Source: SCN-69-37 sp044507065
Lineage (GTDB): Bacteria > Acidobacteriota > Vicinamibacteria > Vicinamibacterales > SCN-69-37
Assembly: GCA_044507065.1 (NCBI GenBank)
Contig: JBIQJY010000003.1
Span: 1 to 64,000 of the forward strand
Length of the DNA: 64,000 nucleotides
Direction of reading: 5' to 3'
In this document: positions 32,305 to 40,523 of the stretch, piece after piece
Layout of the letters: each line of letters begins with the position of its first letter
Position numbering within the stretch: the stretch's first letter is position 1
Made by a program: the position numbers and the translations under genes
The notes under the pieces: model-generated
What the model saw: only the letters and a program-made list of their open reading frames with translations
The model's database searches: none
Told to the model about the DNA's origin: nothing

Positions 32305-32612
32305 CGTCCGGTCCACAGTCCTCGCCGCTCACCCCGGTGGAGCTGGTCGACGAGTACTTCATCGAGAACCGCAACCGCGTGGTCGAGGTGGCCGCATTTC
32401 TCGATCGACTCGATCGCGCCGATTCGGCCATCGCCGCAACCGACTTCCGGGTGCGTGCGCTCTCCGACGCCATTGCCATACTGGCGAGTGGGTCGGGCAA
32501 TCGCGTGCGCGAGATCCAGATGCTGCTGAGCGACCCGACCACCGAGCCGCGCCCGGCGCTCGATCGCAAGGGCGCCGTGGGCGCGTGGCCCGGCCGTGAG
32601 GAGGCGCGCTGA
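32301..32612 (+). CDS. Small protein in the EboA position (103 aa)
   Basis: Soluble, charged and probably helical, without a signal peptide or membrane segment. Notable blocks are TPVELVDEYFIENRNRVVEVAAFLDRLDR and a tail DPTTEPRPALDRKG. GAGGAG precedes the ATG, which overlaps the eboD stop (ATGA); its own stop overlaps the eboB start (TGATG). It sits directly before eboB, where eboA is usually found, but EboA proteins as I recall them are at least twice as long. It may be a reduced EboA or an unrelated accessory protein; I cannot align it reliably. Confidence 0.7.
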   Translation: MTSGPQSSPLTPVELVDEYFIENRNRVVEVAAFLDRLDRADSAIAATDFRVRALSDAIAILASGSGNRVREIQMLLSDPTTEPRPALDRKGAVGAWPGREEAR

Positions 32613-33451
32613 TGCGCTACATCGATCATCACGCGCACATGGCGTCGCGCACGACCGACGACTACGCCGCGATGGCCCTCACCGGTTGCGTGGCCGTGAG
32701 CGAGCCGGCGTTCTGGGCCGGCTGGGATCGCAGTACGCCGGAAGGGTTCGAGGACTACTTCCGCCAGTTGATGGAGTTCGAGCCGAAACGCGCGGCGGCC
32801 GCCGGGCTGCAGCACTACACGTGGCTCGGCATGAACCCGAAGGAATCCGACAATCGCGAGATCTCGACGGCCGTGCTCAGTCGTCTCCCGCCCCTGCTGG
32901 CCGGGCCGACCGTGCTCGGCGTCGGTGAAATCGGCCTGAATCGCGTCACGCGCAACGAGATTGCGACCTACACCGAGCAGGTGGCGCTCGCCGCGCGCGA
33001 CAGGCACCTCGTGCTCATCCACACGCCCCACCTCGAGGACAAGCTGAAGGGCACGCGCATCACCCTCGACGTGCTGCGCCAGTTCCCGGCCCTGCCGCCG
33101 GGACGCGTGCTCGTGGATCACGCCGAGGAACACACCATCGAGGAGATCCTCGATGGCGGTTTCTGGGCCGGGCTGACGCTCTATCCGCAGACCAAGGTCT
33201 CGGCGCCGCGGGCCGTCGACATGATCGAAAAGTACGGCCCGGAACGGATCCTGGTGGCCGGTGCGTGCGACTGGGGCCCGAGCGAACCGCTCGCCGTGCC
33301 GAAGTTCATCGCCGAAATGCGCCGGCGTCGGCACGCCGAGCCGCTCATCCACCGGGTGGTGTTCGAGAATCCGGCGGCCTTTCTCGGCCAGTCACCGAAG
33401 TTCCGGCTGCCCGAGGGTGTTTCGGCCGCGGCCGCGGGCCAGGCAGGCTAG
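32612..33451 (+). CDS. eboB: TatD-like metal-dependent hydrolase, EboB (279 aa)
   Basis: Amidohydrolase-superfamily TIM barrel of the TatD type. Metal-binding residues are visible in DHHAHM (5-10), VGEIGLNR, the LIHTPH segment, LVDHAEEH and the late Asp in GACDWGPSE. GAGGAGG lies 7 nt before the ATG. It is co-translated with the small upstream protein. Substrate in the ebo cluster is unknown; it need not be a nuclease despite the family name. Confidence 0.87.
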   Translation: MRYIDHHAHMASRTTDDYAAMALTGCVAVSEPAFWAGWDRSTPEGFEDYFRQLMEFEPKRAAAAGLQHYTWLGMNPKESDNREISTAVLSRLPPLLAGPTVLGVGEIGLNRVTRNEIATYTEQVALAARDRHLVLIHTPHLEDKLKGTRITLDVLRQFPALPPGRVLVDHAEEHTIEEILDGGFWAGLTLYPQTKVSAPRAVDMIEKYGPERILVAGACDWGPSEPLAVPKFIAEMRRRRHAEPLIHRVVFENPAAFLGQSPKFRLPEGVSAAAAGQAG

Positions 33452-33465
33452 CGGCGGACCCCATC

Positions 33466-34683
33466 GTGCGTGTGGACGGCGGCGGAACCCGGCATCTCAC
33501 CTACTGCACCAACATCCATGCGGCTGATGGCTGGCCGGCCGTCGAGGCCAACGTCCGCCGTTTCGCGCCGGCGCTGAAGCGCCGTTTCGCGCCCGACGAT
33601 CCCTTCGGTGTCGGCCTGCGGCTGTCGGCGCGCGACGCCCGCGAACTGCAGGAAGGGTCGCGGCTCGAGGCGTTCAGGACGTTTCTGGACGCCGAGGGCC
33701 TGTATGTGGCCATCATCAACGGCTTTCCGTTTGGCTCGTTTCACGGCTCGGTCGTCAAGGCCGATGTCTACGCGCCGGACTGGCGCGACCCGGCGCGCCT
33801 GGCCTACACGCTCGACCTCTCCCGGATCCTGGCCCGCCTCCTGCCCGACGGCATCGACGGAGGCGTGTCGACGGCGCCGCTTTCGTACAAGGCGTGGATG
33901 CCGGCGACCGATACCGCCGGATGGACGCAGGCGACCGAGAACGTGACCGAGGTCGCCATCGCGCTCGCGCGGCTGCGGCAGGAGCAGGGCACGTTCATTC
34001 ACCTCGACATCGAGCCGGAGCCGGACTGCTGCCTCGAGACCTCGACCGAGACCATCACTTTCTTCGAGCAGTGGCTGCTGCGCCACGGTACGCCGCGGCT
34101 GGCCCGCGCGCTGGGTGTCGGCGCCGATGAGGCGCGCGATATCCTGCTCGACCACGTCCGCGTGTGTTTCGACTGCTGCCACTTCGCCGTCGAGCACGAG
34201 GATCCGATCGAGGCCCTCGACCGGCTGGCGCGCGCCGGCATCCGCATCGGCCGCATCCAGCTCAGCTCCGCGCTGCGCGCGGACGTGCCGGCCGAGGCGG
34301 ACCGTGCCGCCGCGGTGCACGCTCGTCTCCGCCCGTTTGCCGATTCGACCTATCTCCATCAGGTCGTCACGCGCTCGGCCGACGGCCGGCACCAGTTCCC
34401 CGACCTCGACGTCGCCCTCGCACAGGCCGTGTCCAACGCGGCAGCCGAATGGCGCATTCACTTCCACGTGCCGCTGTTCCTCCGCGAGTACGAGGGCCTC
34501 GGCTCGACGCAGGACGACGTGCGGCGCGTCATCGAGGCGGCCATGGCGCACCCGATCACCACGCACCTCGAGATCGAGACCTACACGTGGGACGTGCTGC
34601 CGCCGGGCCTCAAGATCGACCTGCTCGACTCGATCGAGCGGGAGTACAACTGGGTCCTCGGAGTCATGCGGGGCACGCCCTAG
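33466..34683 (+). CDS. eboE: Xylose isomerase-like TIM-barrel protein, EboE (405 aa)
   Basis: AP-endonuclease-2/xylose-isomerase-like TIM barrel of the EboE type. The start is probably the GTG at 33466, 14 bases after the eboB stop; another GTG lies 6 bases on. The early block TRHLTYCTNIHAADGW is characteristic. Acidic and His residues that could bind metal lie in FIHLDIEPEPDCCLET, VCFDCCHFAVEHEDP, HFHVPLF and THLEIETYTW. The Cys-rich CCHF segment around residue 240 is unusual. The reaction is unknown. Confidence 0.85.
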   Translation: MRVDGGGTRHLTYCTNIHAADGWPAVEANVRRFAPALKRRFAPDDPFGVGLRLSARDARELQEGSRLEAFRTFLDAEGLYVAIINGFPFGSFHGSVVKADVYAPDWRDPARLAYTLDLSRILARLLPDGIDGGVSTAPLSYKAWMPATDTAGWTQATENVTEVAIALARLRQEQGTFIHLDIEPEPDCCLETSTETITFFEQWLLRHGTPRLARALGVGADEARDILLDHVRVCFDCCHFAVEHEDPIEALDRLARAGIRIGRIQLSSALRADVPAEADRAAAVHARLRPFADSTYLHQVVTRSADGRHQFPDLDVALAQAVSNAAAEWRIHFHVPLFLREYEGLGSTQDDVRRVIEAAMAHPITTHLEIETYTWDVLPPGLKIDLLDSIEREYNWVLGVMRGTP

Positions 34684-34695
34684 CCCTGCAGCGAT

Positions 34696-36069
34696 ATGCA
34701 GAAGACGGTCGTCATCAATGTCGTCGGCCTGACCCGGTCGCTCATCGGCCCGGCCATGCCGCGGCTCGCGCGCTGGATGCGCGAGGGACGGGCCGCGGCG
34801 ATCGTGCCGGCATTTCCGGCCGTGACATGCACCGCCCAGTCCGACTACCTGACGGGCCAGTATCCATCGACGCATGGCATCGTCGCCAACGGCTGGTACT
34901 CGCGGGAGGACTGCGAAGTCCGATTCTGGAAGCAGGCCAATCCGCTGGTGCAGGCGCCGAAGATCTGGAACCTCGCGCGCGCGATCGACTCGAGCTTCAC
35001 GTGCGCGAACATGTTCTGGTGGTTCAACATGTACTCGGGCGTCGACTACGCGGTCACACCCCGGCCCATGTATCCCGCAGACGGCCGCAAGCTGCCGGAC
35101 GTCCACTCGCACCCGGCCAGCCTGCGCGACACGCTCCAGGAGACGCTCGGACAGTTTCCACTCTTCGAGTTCTGGGGGCCACGCGCATCGATCCGCTGCT
35201 CGGAGTGGATTGCCGCCGCGTCCAGGCACGTCGAACAGGCCTACTCGCCCACGCTCACGCTCGTCTATCTCCCGCACCTCGACTACGGCCTGCAGCAGCA
35301 CGGCCCGTCGAGCCCGCTCATCGAGGGCGACCTCAGGGCAATCGATCGGGTGGCCGGCGACCTCATCGAGTTCTACGAGGCCCGCGGCGCCCGCGTGATC
35401 GTGCTGTCCGAGTACGGCATCACGGACGTGGACACGCCGGTCCACATCAACCGCGCCCTGCGCCAGCACGGCCTGCTTGCCGTGCGCGACGAACAGGGCC
35501 GGGAACTGCTCGATGCCGGCGCCAGCGCCGCGTTTGCCGTGGCCGACCACCAGGTGGCCCACGTGTACGTCAACGACCGCTCGCGGCTGAACGACGTGCA
35601 GGACCTTCTGCGCCGTCTGCCCGGTGTCGACGAGGTCCTCGATCGCCACGACCAGGCGCGCCTGCACATCGACCACGCCCGCTCGGGTGATTTCGTGGCC
35701 ATCAGCGCCGCGAATGCCTGGTTCACCTACTACTACTGGCTCGATGACGCCCGGGCGCCCGACTTCGCGCGTACGGTGGACATCCACCGCAAGCCCGGCT
35801 ACGACCCCGTGGAGCTGTTCGTCGATCCGGCCATCCGGATGCCCTCGCTCTACGTCGGCTGGCGGCTGCTGAAGCGCAGGCTCGGCATGCGCGCACTGCT
35901 CGACATCACGCCGCTCGACGCCTCGCTCGTCAAGGGTTCACACGGACGCACCGGTCCCGCCGGCGACGACGGCCCGCTCTGCATCAGCCGCCGCGCGGAT
36001 CTCTTCAGCGGCGACTCGATGCCATCGGTGGGCGTGCACGAACTCATCCTGCGCCACCTGACCTCGTGA
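34696..36069 (+). CDS. eboF: Type I phosphodiesterase/nucleotide pyrophosphatase family, EboF (457 aa)
   Basis: Alkaline-phosphatase-superfamily enzyme. The nucleophile is probably T44 in FPAVTCTAQ, followed by the family pattern YLTGQYPSTHGIVANGW. Further metal-site candidates lie in YLPHLDYGLQQHGP, SEYGITDV (Glu where the family often has Asp) and VADHQVAHVYV. No signal peptide is visible, so it is probably cytoplasmic. It is the last recognised gene of the ebo set, 12 bases after eboE. It may cleave a phosphodiester or release phosphate from the pathway intermediate. Confidence 0.87.
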   Translation: MQKTVVINVVGLTRSLIGPAMPRLARWMREGRAAAIVPAFPAVTCTAQSDYLTGQYPSTHGIVANGWYSREDCEVRFWKQANPLVQAPKIWNLARAIDSSFTCANMFWWFNMYSGVDYAVTPRPMYPADGRKLPDVHSHPASLRDTLQETLGQFPLFEFWGPRASIRCSEWIAAASRHVEQAYSPTLTLVYLPHLDYGLQQHGPSSPLIEGDLRAIDRVAGDLIEFYEARGARVIVLSEYGITDVDTPVHINRALRQHGLLAVRDEQGRELLDAGASAAFAVADHQVAHVYVNDRSRLNDVQDLLRRLPGVDEVLDRHDQARLHIDHARSGDFVAISAANAWFTYYYWLDDARAPDFARTVDIHRKPGYDPVELFVDPAIRMPSLYVGWRLLKRRLGMRALLDITPLDASLVKGSHGRTGPAGDDGPLCISRRADLFSGDSMPSVGVHELILRHLTS

Positions 36070-36090
36070 CACCGCACGCTCGAGGCGCCA

Positions 36091-36561
36091 ATGCCACACA
36101 CAACCGCGGAGCTCGAACGACTGGCACGAGCCGCTGACTGGGCGGGCGTGCTCGCGTGCGTCGTGGAACGGCTCGGGGCCGACAGCGGGACGCTTCACAT
36201 CATCGAGGCAGACAATCTGCTTCACCTGGTCGCCAGCACGGGCATCCCTCCCGGTGTGGTCGAACTCGTCCGTCTCGTGCCGATTGGCAAGGGTATGGCG
36301 GGACTGGCCGTTGAACGCCGAGCCCTGGTCGACGCCTGCAACATCCAGACGGACACGAGCGGCGACGTGCGGCCCGGCGCACGTGCGACCGGGCTGCAGG
36401 GCTCGATTGTCGTGCCGCTGATGCACGGCGCCGAGGCACTCGGCGCACTTGGTGTCGCCAACCGCGCCGAACGGACGTTCAGCGCCGACGAGCAGCAGGA
36501 CCTACTCGACCTGGGACGACGTATCGCCGCGCTGATCGCGGCCGGTCCGCGATCGGCCTGA
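36091..36561 (+). CDS. GAF domain protein (156 aa)
   Basis: A single GAF domain fills the protein, with the typical end GSIVVPLMHGAEALGALGVANR. There is no output domain. It starts 21 bases after eboF on the same strand and so probably belongs to the same transcript; a ligand-sensing role for the ebo pathway is conceivable. Its last 60 bases overlap the 3' end of the opposite-strand DedA gene. Confidence 0.78.
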   Translation: MPHTTAELERLARAADWAGVLACVVERLGADSGTLHIIEADNLLHLVASTGIPPGVVELVRLVPIGKGMAGLAVERRALVDACNIQTDTSGDVRPGARATGLQGSIVVPLMHGAEALGALGVANRAERTFSADEQQDLLDLGRRIAALIAAGPRSA

Positions 36562-37167
36562 CCACAGCCGGGACACCAGCCACGCCAGTCCGGGAAACGC
36601 CAACGCCCCGAGGAAGGCGAGCAGGAACGAGTTGACGCTCATCGACCAGGCGCCAATCGACGCGTAGACAACGGCAATGCCGAGATTCGCCCACAGGCAC
36701 ACGGCGAAGTAGCGCCCGGGCGATACGCGAATCATCCCGGCAAGCAGCACACTCGCCTCCGCCAGGACGGGTACGGGCCGGCAGAGTGCAATGGCCGCCA
36801 GTCCGTAGCGCTCGGCCACCTCCCCCGCACGCGCGAGCCCTTCGGCGCCCACCAGCCGCCCGGCCAGGCGCGACGATCGCGAGCCGACGAGGTAGGCGAT
36901 GCCGCAGGAGATCGTCATGCCAATCCAGATCACCGCGGCGCCGCGCCAGAATCCAAGCAGGACGCCGGCAGCCGCCGACACGATGCTCGATGGCACGGGC
37001 AGGAACACGTCGAGTGCGAGCAGGCCGCCGATGATGGCCGACGCCGCAGGAACCGACACCTGACCGGTGACGGCGCGGTCGGCCAGATCGGTGAAGTACC
37101 CTTCGAACAGGAAGAACGGGACGAGAATGACCGCGACCACCGCGATCGTCAGCCACAGCCATCGCAT
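36502..37167 (-). CDS. DedA/VTT (SNARE-associated) family membrane protein (221 aa)
   Basis: Inner-membrane DedA-superfamily protein with five or six hydrophobic segments. The family signature is LLALDVFLPVPSSIVSAAAGVLLGFWRGA, with GMTISCGIAYLVGS after it and the conserved Arg-Pro in LCRPVPVLAEASVLLAGM. DedA proteins take part in lipid or carrier flipping. Given its place beside a cluster that handles a prenyl-linked product, a carrier role is attractive but speculative. It converges with, and overlaps, the GAF gene. Confidence 0.83.
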   Translation of the reverse strand: MRWLWLTIAVVAVILVPFFLFEGYFTDLADRAVTGQVSVPAASAIIGGLLALDVFLPVPSSIVSAAAGVLLGFWRGAAVIWIGMTISCGIAYLVGSRSSRLAGRLVGAEGLARAGEVAERYGLAAIALCRPVPVLAEASVLLAGMIRVSPGRYFAVCLWANLGIAVVYASIGAWSMSVNSFLLAFLGALAFPGLAWLVSRLWSGRSRTGRDQRGDTSSQVE

Positions 37168-37373
37168 GCCTTCAGCCTAGCAAGGAAGCCGGGCGCGTCG
37201 CGAACCGGCCACCGTGCAACGTCTCCAGACAGCGGGCGAAAACTGCCGCACCGGAAACGCGCCCGAGTCGGATACGCTCGGGTGATGCCCGCGCAGTCCG
37301 GCCAGCCGCCTCGGCGTCCGTCTTGCAACCTTCGGCAGGTGCCCGACCGCCCCGCGCCGTTCCCGCAGCCCGC

Positions 37374-39230
37374 ATGACCGACACGTTCCCACGCCTGACA
37401 CGAAGCCGCCGCTGGATCTGCGGCATCCTGTTCACCTTGGCCGCCCTCGCCGCGGTCGTGGCCGTGGCGACGCTCCTCAACGGGTCGCTGCGCTGGGATG
37501 CCGCCGGCGTCCGATTCACGAATCACTCGGTGGCCAGGCCCGCGCTGGCGGGCGTCGTGGCGCTGGTTGCGGCGGCGACCGTCTGCGGATGGCGCAGGAC
37601 GGTGACCACCGTCCTCACGACGCGGCCGCGCACGTTTGCCGTCCTCCTGGCGGTAGCCACGCTCGCCGTCGGCGTGGTTTACGCGGGGACGTCAGCCAGT
37701 GGGTCGGATGCCTACGGCTACGTCGAACAGGCCGACCGCTGGCTCGAGCGCGACCTCACGATCGACCAGTCGTGGGCAGCGCCGGCGCCCTGGCCGATGG
37801 CCCGCTGGACCTTCGCACCCATCGGGACGCGACCGAGCCCGGTCGAGCCCTGGCTCGTCTCGCCCATGTATCCGCCGGGCCTGCCCATGATGATGGCTGT
37901 GGGCAAGCTCGTGGGAGGCGAAGAAGGAGCCTTCTGGATCGTGCCGATTACCGGCGCCATCCTGATCCTCGCCACGTTCGGCATCGGCCGGAAGCTCGCC
38001 ACACCGTGGGCCGGACTCATCGGCGCCTGGCTGGTGGCCACGAGCCCGGCTGTGCTGTTCATGCTCGTCGGCGCGATGAGCGACGTCCCGGCGGCCGCCG
38101 CGTGTGCGGTCGCGTTCTACTTCGTTCTCGATCGACGGCCACGCGCCGCGCTCGCGGCCGGACTGGCGGCCGGTCTCGCCGTGGCCATTCGCCCGAACCT
38201 GGCACCGTGCCTGGCACTCTTCGGCCTGTGGTACCTCGTGCCCTTCGTCCGGCCCGGTGAGAGCGACCGCCGATCGGCCTTCATCCAGGGCGTCATCTTC
38301 ACCGCGGGCCTGGCGGCCGGCGCGGTGGTGATCCTCGCGTTCCACGACGCCGTCACCGGCTCGCCGTTCGTCTCGACCTACGGATCGATGTCCGGGGCCT
38401 TCGCCCTCGATCACTTCTGGCCAAACCTCACGCGATACGTGGCGCGGCTCGTCGACTCGCAGACGCCCGTGGTCGTTGCCGGCGTTGCCGCGCTCGCCCT
38501 GCCACTGCGTCGACTGTGGCCGGCCGCCACCGATCGGCTCGCCTTCATCGTCATCGGCCTGTTCGTCGTGGCGATGTGGGTGATGTACAGCCTCTACATC
38601 GTCTTCGACGAGTGGTGGTACCTGCGATTCCTGCTGCCCACCTGGCCGTTCCTGATGCTCGGGGTGGGGACCGTGTTCGCGGCCATCGCCCGCCGCGGGC
38701 GGACGGCGGCGGCGGCGGTCACCGTGGCCGTGCTCGTCCTCGGCGTCCACCAGGTGGCCATTGCCGAGGGGCGCTTCGTCTTCGACCTCTGGAAGAACGA
38801 GCGGCGGTACGTCACCGTGGCGCGGGAGGTCCGCCGGATGACCGATCGCACCAGCGCCATTTTCTCCATGCAGCACAGCAGCAGCATCCGGTACTACGGC
38901 GGACGCGTGTCGATTCGGTACGACGCCATGGAACCGCCGTGGATCGACCGGTCCGTCGACTGGCTGGCCACGCGCGGCATCCGGTCCTACCTGCTCGTCG
39001 ACGACTGGGAGATTCCGTGGCTGCGCGAGCGATTTCCCGGCCGGCGCATCATCGAACGGCTCGACGAGCCGCCGTTGCTGCATTACCAGGGCACCTCGCA
39101 GGTCTATCTCTTCGATCTGACGGGTCCACGCGATCCGACGGTCCCCACCGTCGACGTCGTCGACACCTACGAGAACACGCGGAGCGTCGAGCCGGTAAGC
39201 ACGCCCGCGCTCGACCTCGCCCCGGACTGA
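37374..39230 (+). CDS. GT39-like (PMT-type) integral membrane glycosyltransferase (618 aa)
   Basis: Polytopic membrane protein with about eleven helices. An acidic loop after the second or third helix (ASGSDAYGYVEQADRW) resembles the catalytic DxY/DE loop of GT39/ArnT-like lipid-linked sugar transferases. The C-terminal periplasmic part (about 470-618) is soluble. The ATG at 37374 was chosen; an in-frame TTG lies 51 bases upstream. It is divergent from the DedA gene with 206 bases between them, in which I see no clear operator. The acceptor and sugar are unknown. Confidence 0.65.
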   Translation: MTDTFPRLTRSRRWICGILFTLAALAAVVAVATLLNGSLRWDAAGVRFTNHSVARPALAGVVALVAAATVCGWRRTVTTVLTTRPRTFAVLLAVATLAVGVVYAGTSASGSDAYGYVEQADRWLERDLTIDQSWAAPAPWPMARWTFAPIGTRPSPVEPWLVSPMYPPGLPMMMAVGKLVGGEEGAFWIVPITGAILILATFGIGRKLATPWAGLIGAWLVATSPAVLFMLVGAMSDVPAAAACAVAFYFVLDRRPRAALAAGLAAGLAVAIRPNLAPCLALFGLWYLVPFVRPGESDRRSAFIQGVIFTAGLAAGAVVILAFHDAVTGSPFVSTYGSMSGAFALDHFWPNLTRYVARLVDSQTPVVVAGVAALALPLRRLWPAATDRLAFIVIGLFVVAMWVMYSLYIVFDEWWYLRFLLPTWPFLMLGVGTVFAAIARRGRTAAAAVTVAVLVLGVHQVAIAEGRFVFDLWKNERRYVTVAREVRRMTDRTSAIFSMQHSSSIRYYGGRVSIRYDAMEPPWIDRSVDWLATRGIRSYLLVDDWEIPWLRERFPGRRIIERLDEPPLLHYQGTSQVYLFDLTGPRDPTVPTVDVVDTYENTRSVEPVSTPALDLAPD

Positions 39231-39312
39231 GCGTGCGGACGCAGGCGGTCGACCCGGCGTGCCTCTGCGCGTGACCACGCGTGACACACGCTCGGTTTAC
39301 ACTGACTGCTCG

Positions 39313-40110
39313 ATGCCGGTTGCTCTCCGCACGCCCACGCTTCGTCCGCCGCTCAAGTGGGCCGGAGGCAAGCGGTGGCAGGTTCCCCACCTGCGGCCGT
39401 TGTGGGCGCCGCACGCGCGCCGGCGCCTGGTCGAGCCCTTCTGCGGGGGCCTGGCCGTGGCGCTGGGCCTGGCGCCATCGCGCGCGCTGCTCAACGACGC
39501 GAATCCGCACCTCATCAACTTCTACCGCTGGCTGCAGCGCGGCCTGCCCATCAGCGTCGCCATGACGAACAGCGAGACGCTGTACTACCGGCATCGCGAG
39601 CGTTTCAACGCGCTGCTGGCGTCGGGCGCCGCCGATTCGGCGGAGGCCGCGCAACTGTTCTATTACCTGAACCGCACCGGGTACAACGGACTCTGCCGCT
39701 TCAACAACCGCGGCGTGTTCAACGTGCCATTCGGCCGCTATGCCACGATTGGCTACGTCCCGGATTTCGAGGCCTATCGCGAGGCGTTCGCGGACTGGAC
39801 GTTCACGGTGGGCGACATCGAAGCCGTCCCGCTCGAACGGGGCGACTTCGTGTACGCGGATCCCCCCTACGACGTCGAGTTCACGCACTACTCGAAGGGC
39901 GGGTTTTCGTGGGAAGATCAGGCGCGCACGGCTCGATGGCTGGCGAAACATCGCGGGCCGGTGGTGCTCGTCAACCAGGCCACCGAACGGGTCGAGGACC
40001 TGTACCGCACGCTCGGCTACGACGTACGGTTCCTCGACGCACCGCGACGCATCAGCTGCACTGGCGACCGGACACCGGCGCGCGAAATCCTGGGTACCCG
40101 CAACCTGTGA
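39313..40110 (+). CDS. D12-class N6-adenine DNA methyltransferase (Dam/DpnM-like, 265 aa)
   Basis: Modification enzyme of a type II restriction-modification pair. It begins with the D12 signature PPLKWAGGKRW, has the AdoMet motif EPFCGGLAVAL, the NRTGYNGLCRFNNRGVFNVPFG block typical of Dam-type enzymes, and the catalytic motif IV DPPY. The ATG at 39313 gives a compact N-terminus. The target is likely a short palindrome, perhaps GATC as for many D12 enzymes; this is not shown by the sequence. The endonuclease gene starts inside its stop codon. Confidence 0.9.
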   Translation: MPVALRTPTLRPPLKWAGGKRWQVPHLRPLWAPHARRRLVEPFCGGLAVALGLAPSRALLNDANPHLINFYRWLQRGLPISVAMTNSETLYYRHRERFNALLASGAADSAEAAQLFYYLNRTGYNGLCRFNNRGVFNVPFGRYATIGYVPDFEAYREAFADWTFTVGDIEAVPLERGDFVYADPPYDVEFTHYSKGGFSWEDQARTARWLAKHRGPVVLVNQATERVEDLYRTLGYDVRFLDAPRRISCTGDRTPAREILGTRNL

Positions 40111-40523
40111 TCAGACGCAACACCAACACCGGCGCCGTACTGGAGGCGATGGTCGTCCCCGCACTCGAGCGCGGTGGCTACGCCTGCCAGTCGCAGACGA
40201 TTGTCGGCACGCGGTGCGGCGGTGGCGTGCACAAGGTCGACGCCATCGCCAGCCGCGACGGCCAGCGCACGCTCGTCTCGCTCAAGTGGCAGCAGACGGG
40301 CGGCACGGCCGAACAGAAGGTGCCGTTCGAGGTCATGTGCCTGGCCGACGCCGTGCAGGCCGGCCACGCCGACCGCGCGTATCTCGTGCTGGGCGGCGAC
40401 GGGTGGTCGCTGCGCGACTACTACACGTCCGGCGCCCTCTCGCGACACCTCGTGCATGCGTCGCTCGTCCGGGTCGTCACGCTCGAAGCGTTCGTACGGC
40501 TCGCCAACAACGGACAGATCTGA
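40107..40523 (+). CDS. Putative small type II restriction endonuclease, PD-(D/E)XK-like (138 aa)
   Basis: The GTG at 40107 overlaps the methyltransferase stop as GTGA. The protein has a catalytic-looking core: D45 in HKVDAIAS, then S58-L-K60-W-Q in LVSLKWQ, with E69 and E75 in the following helix. The residue that is usually Asp/Glu before the Lys is Ser, with an acidic residue 9 or 15 positions later. Cfr10I/NgoMIV-type enzymes show such a displaced Glu. Short length and linkage to a D12 methyltransferase support a restriction role; a DNA-repair-type nuclease cannot be excluded. Confidence 0.75.
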   Translation: MIRRNTNTGAVLEAMVVPALERGGYACQSQTIVGTRCGGGVHKVDAIASRDGQRTLVSLKWQQTGGTAEQKVPFEVMCLADAVQAGHADRAYLVLGGDGWSLRDYYTSGALSRHLVHASLVRVVTLEAFVRLANNGQI

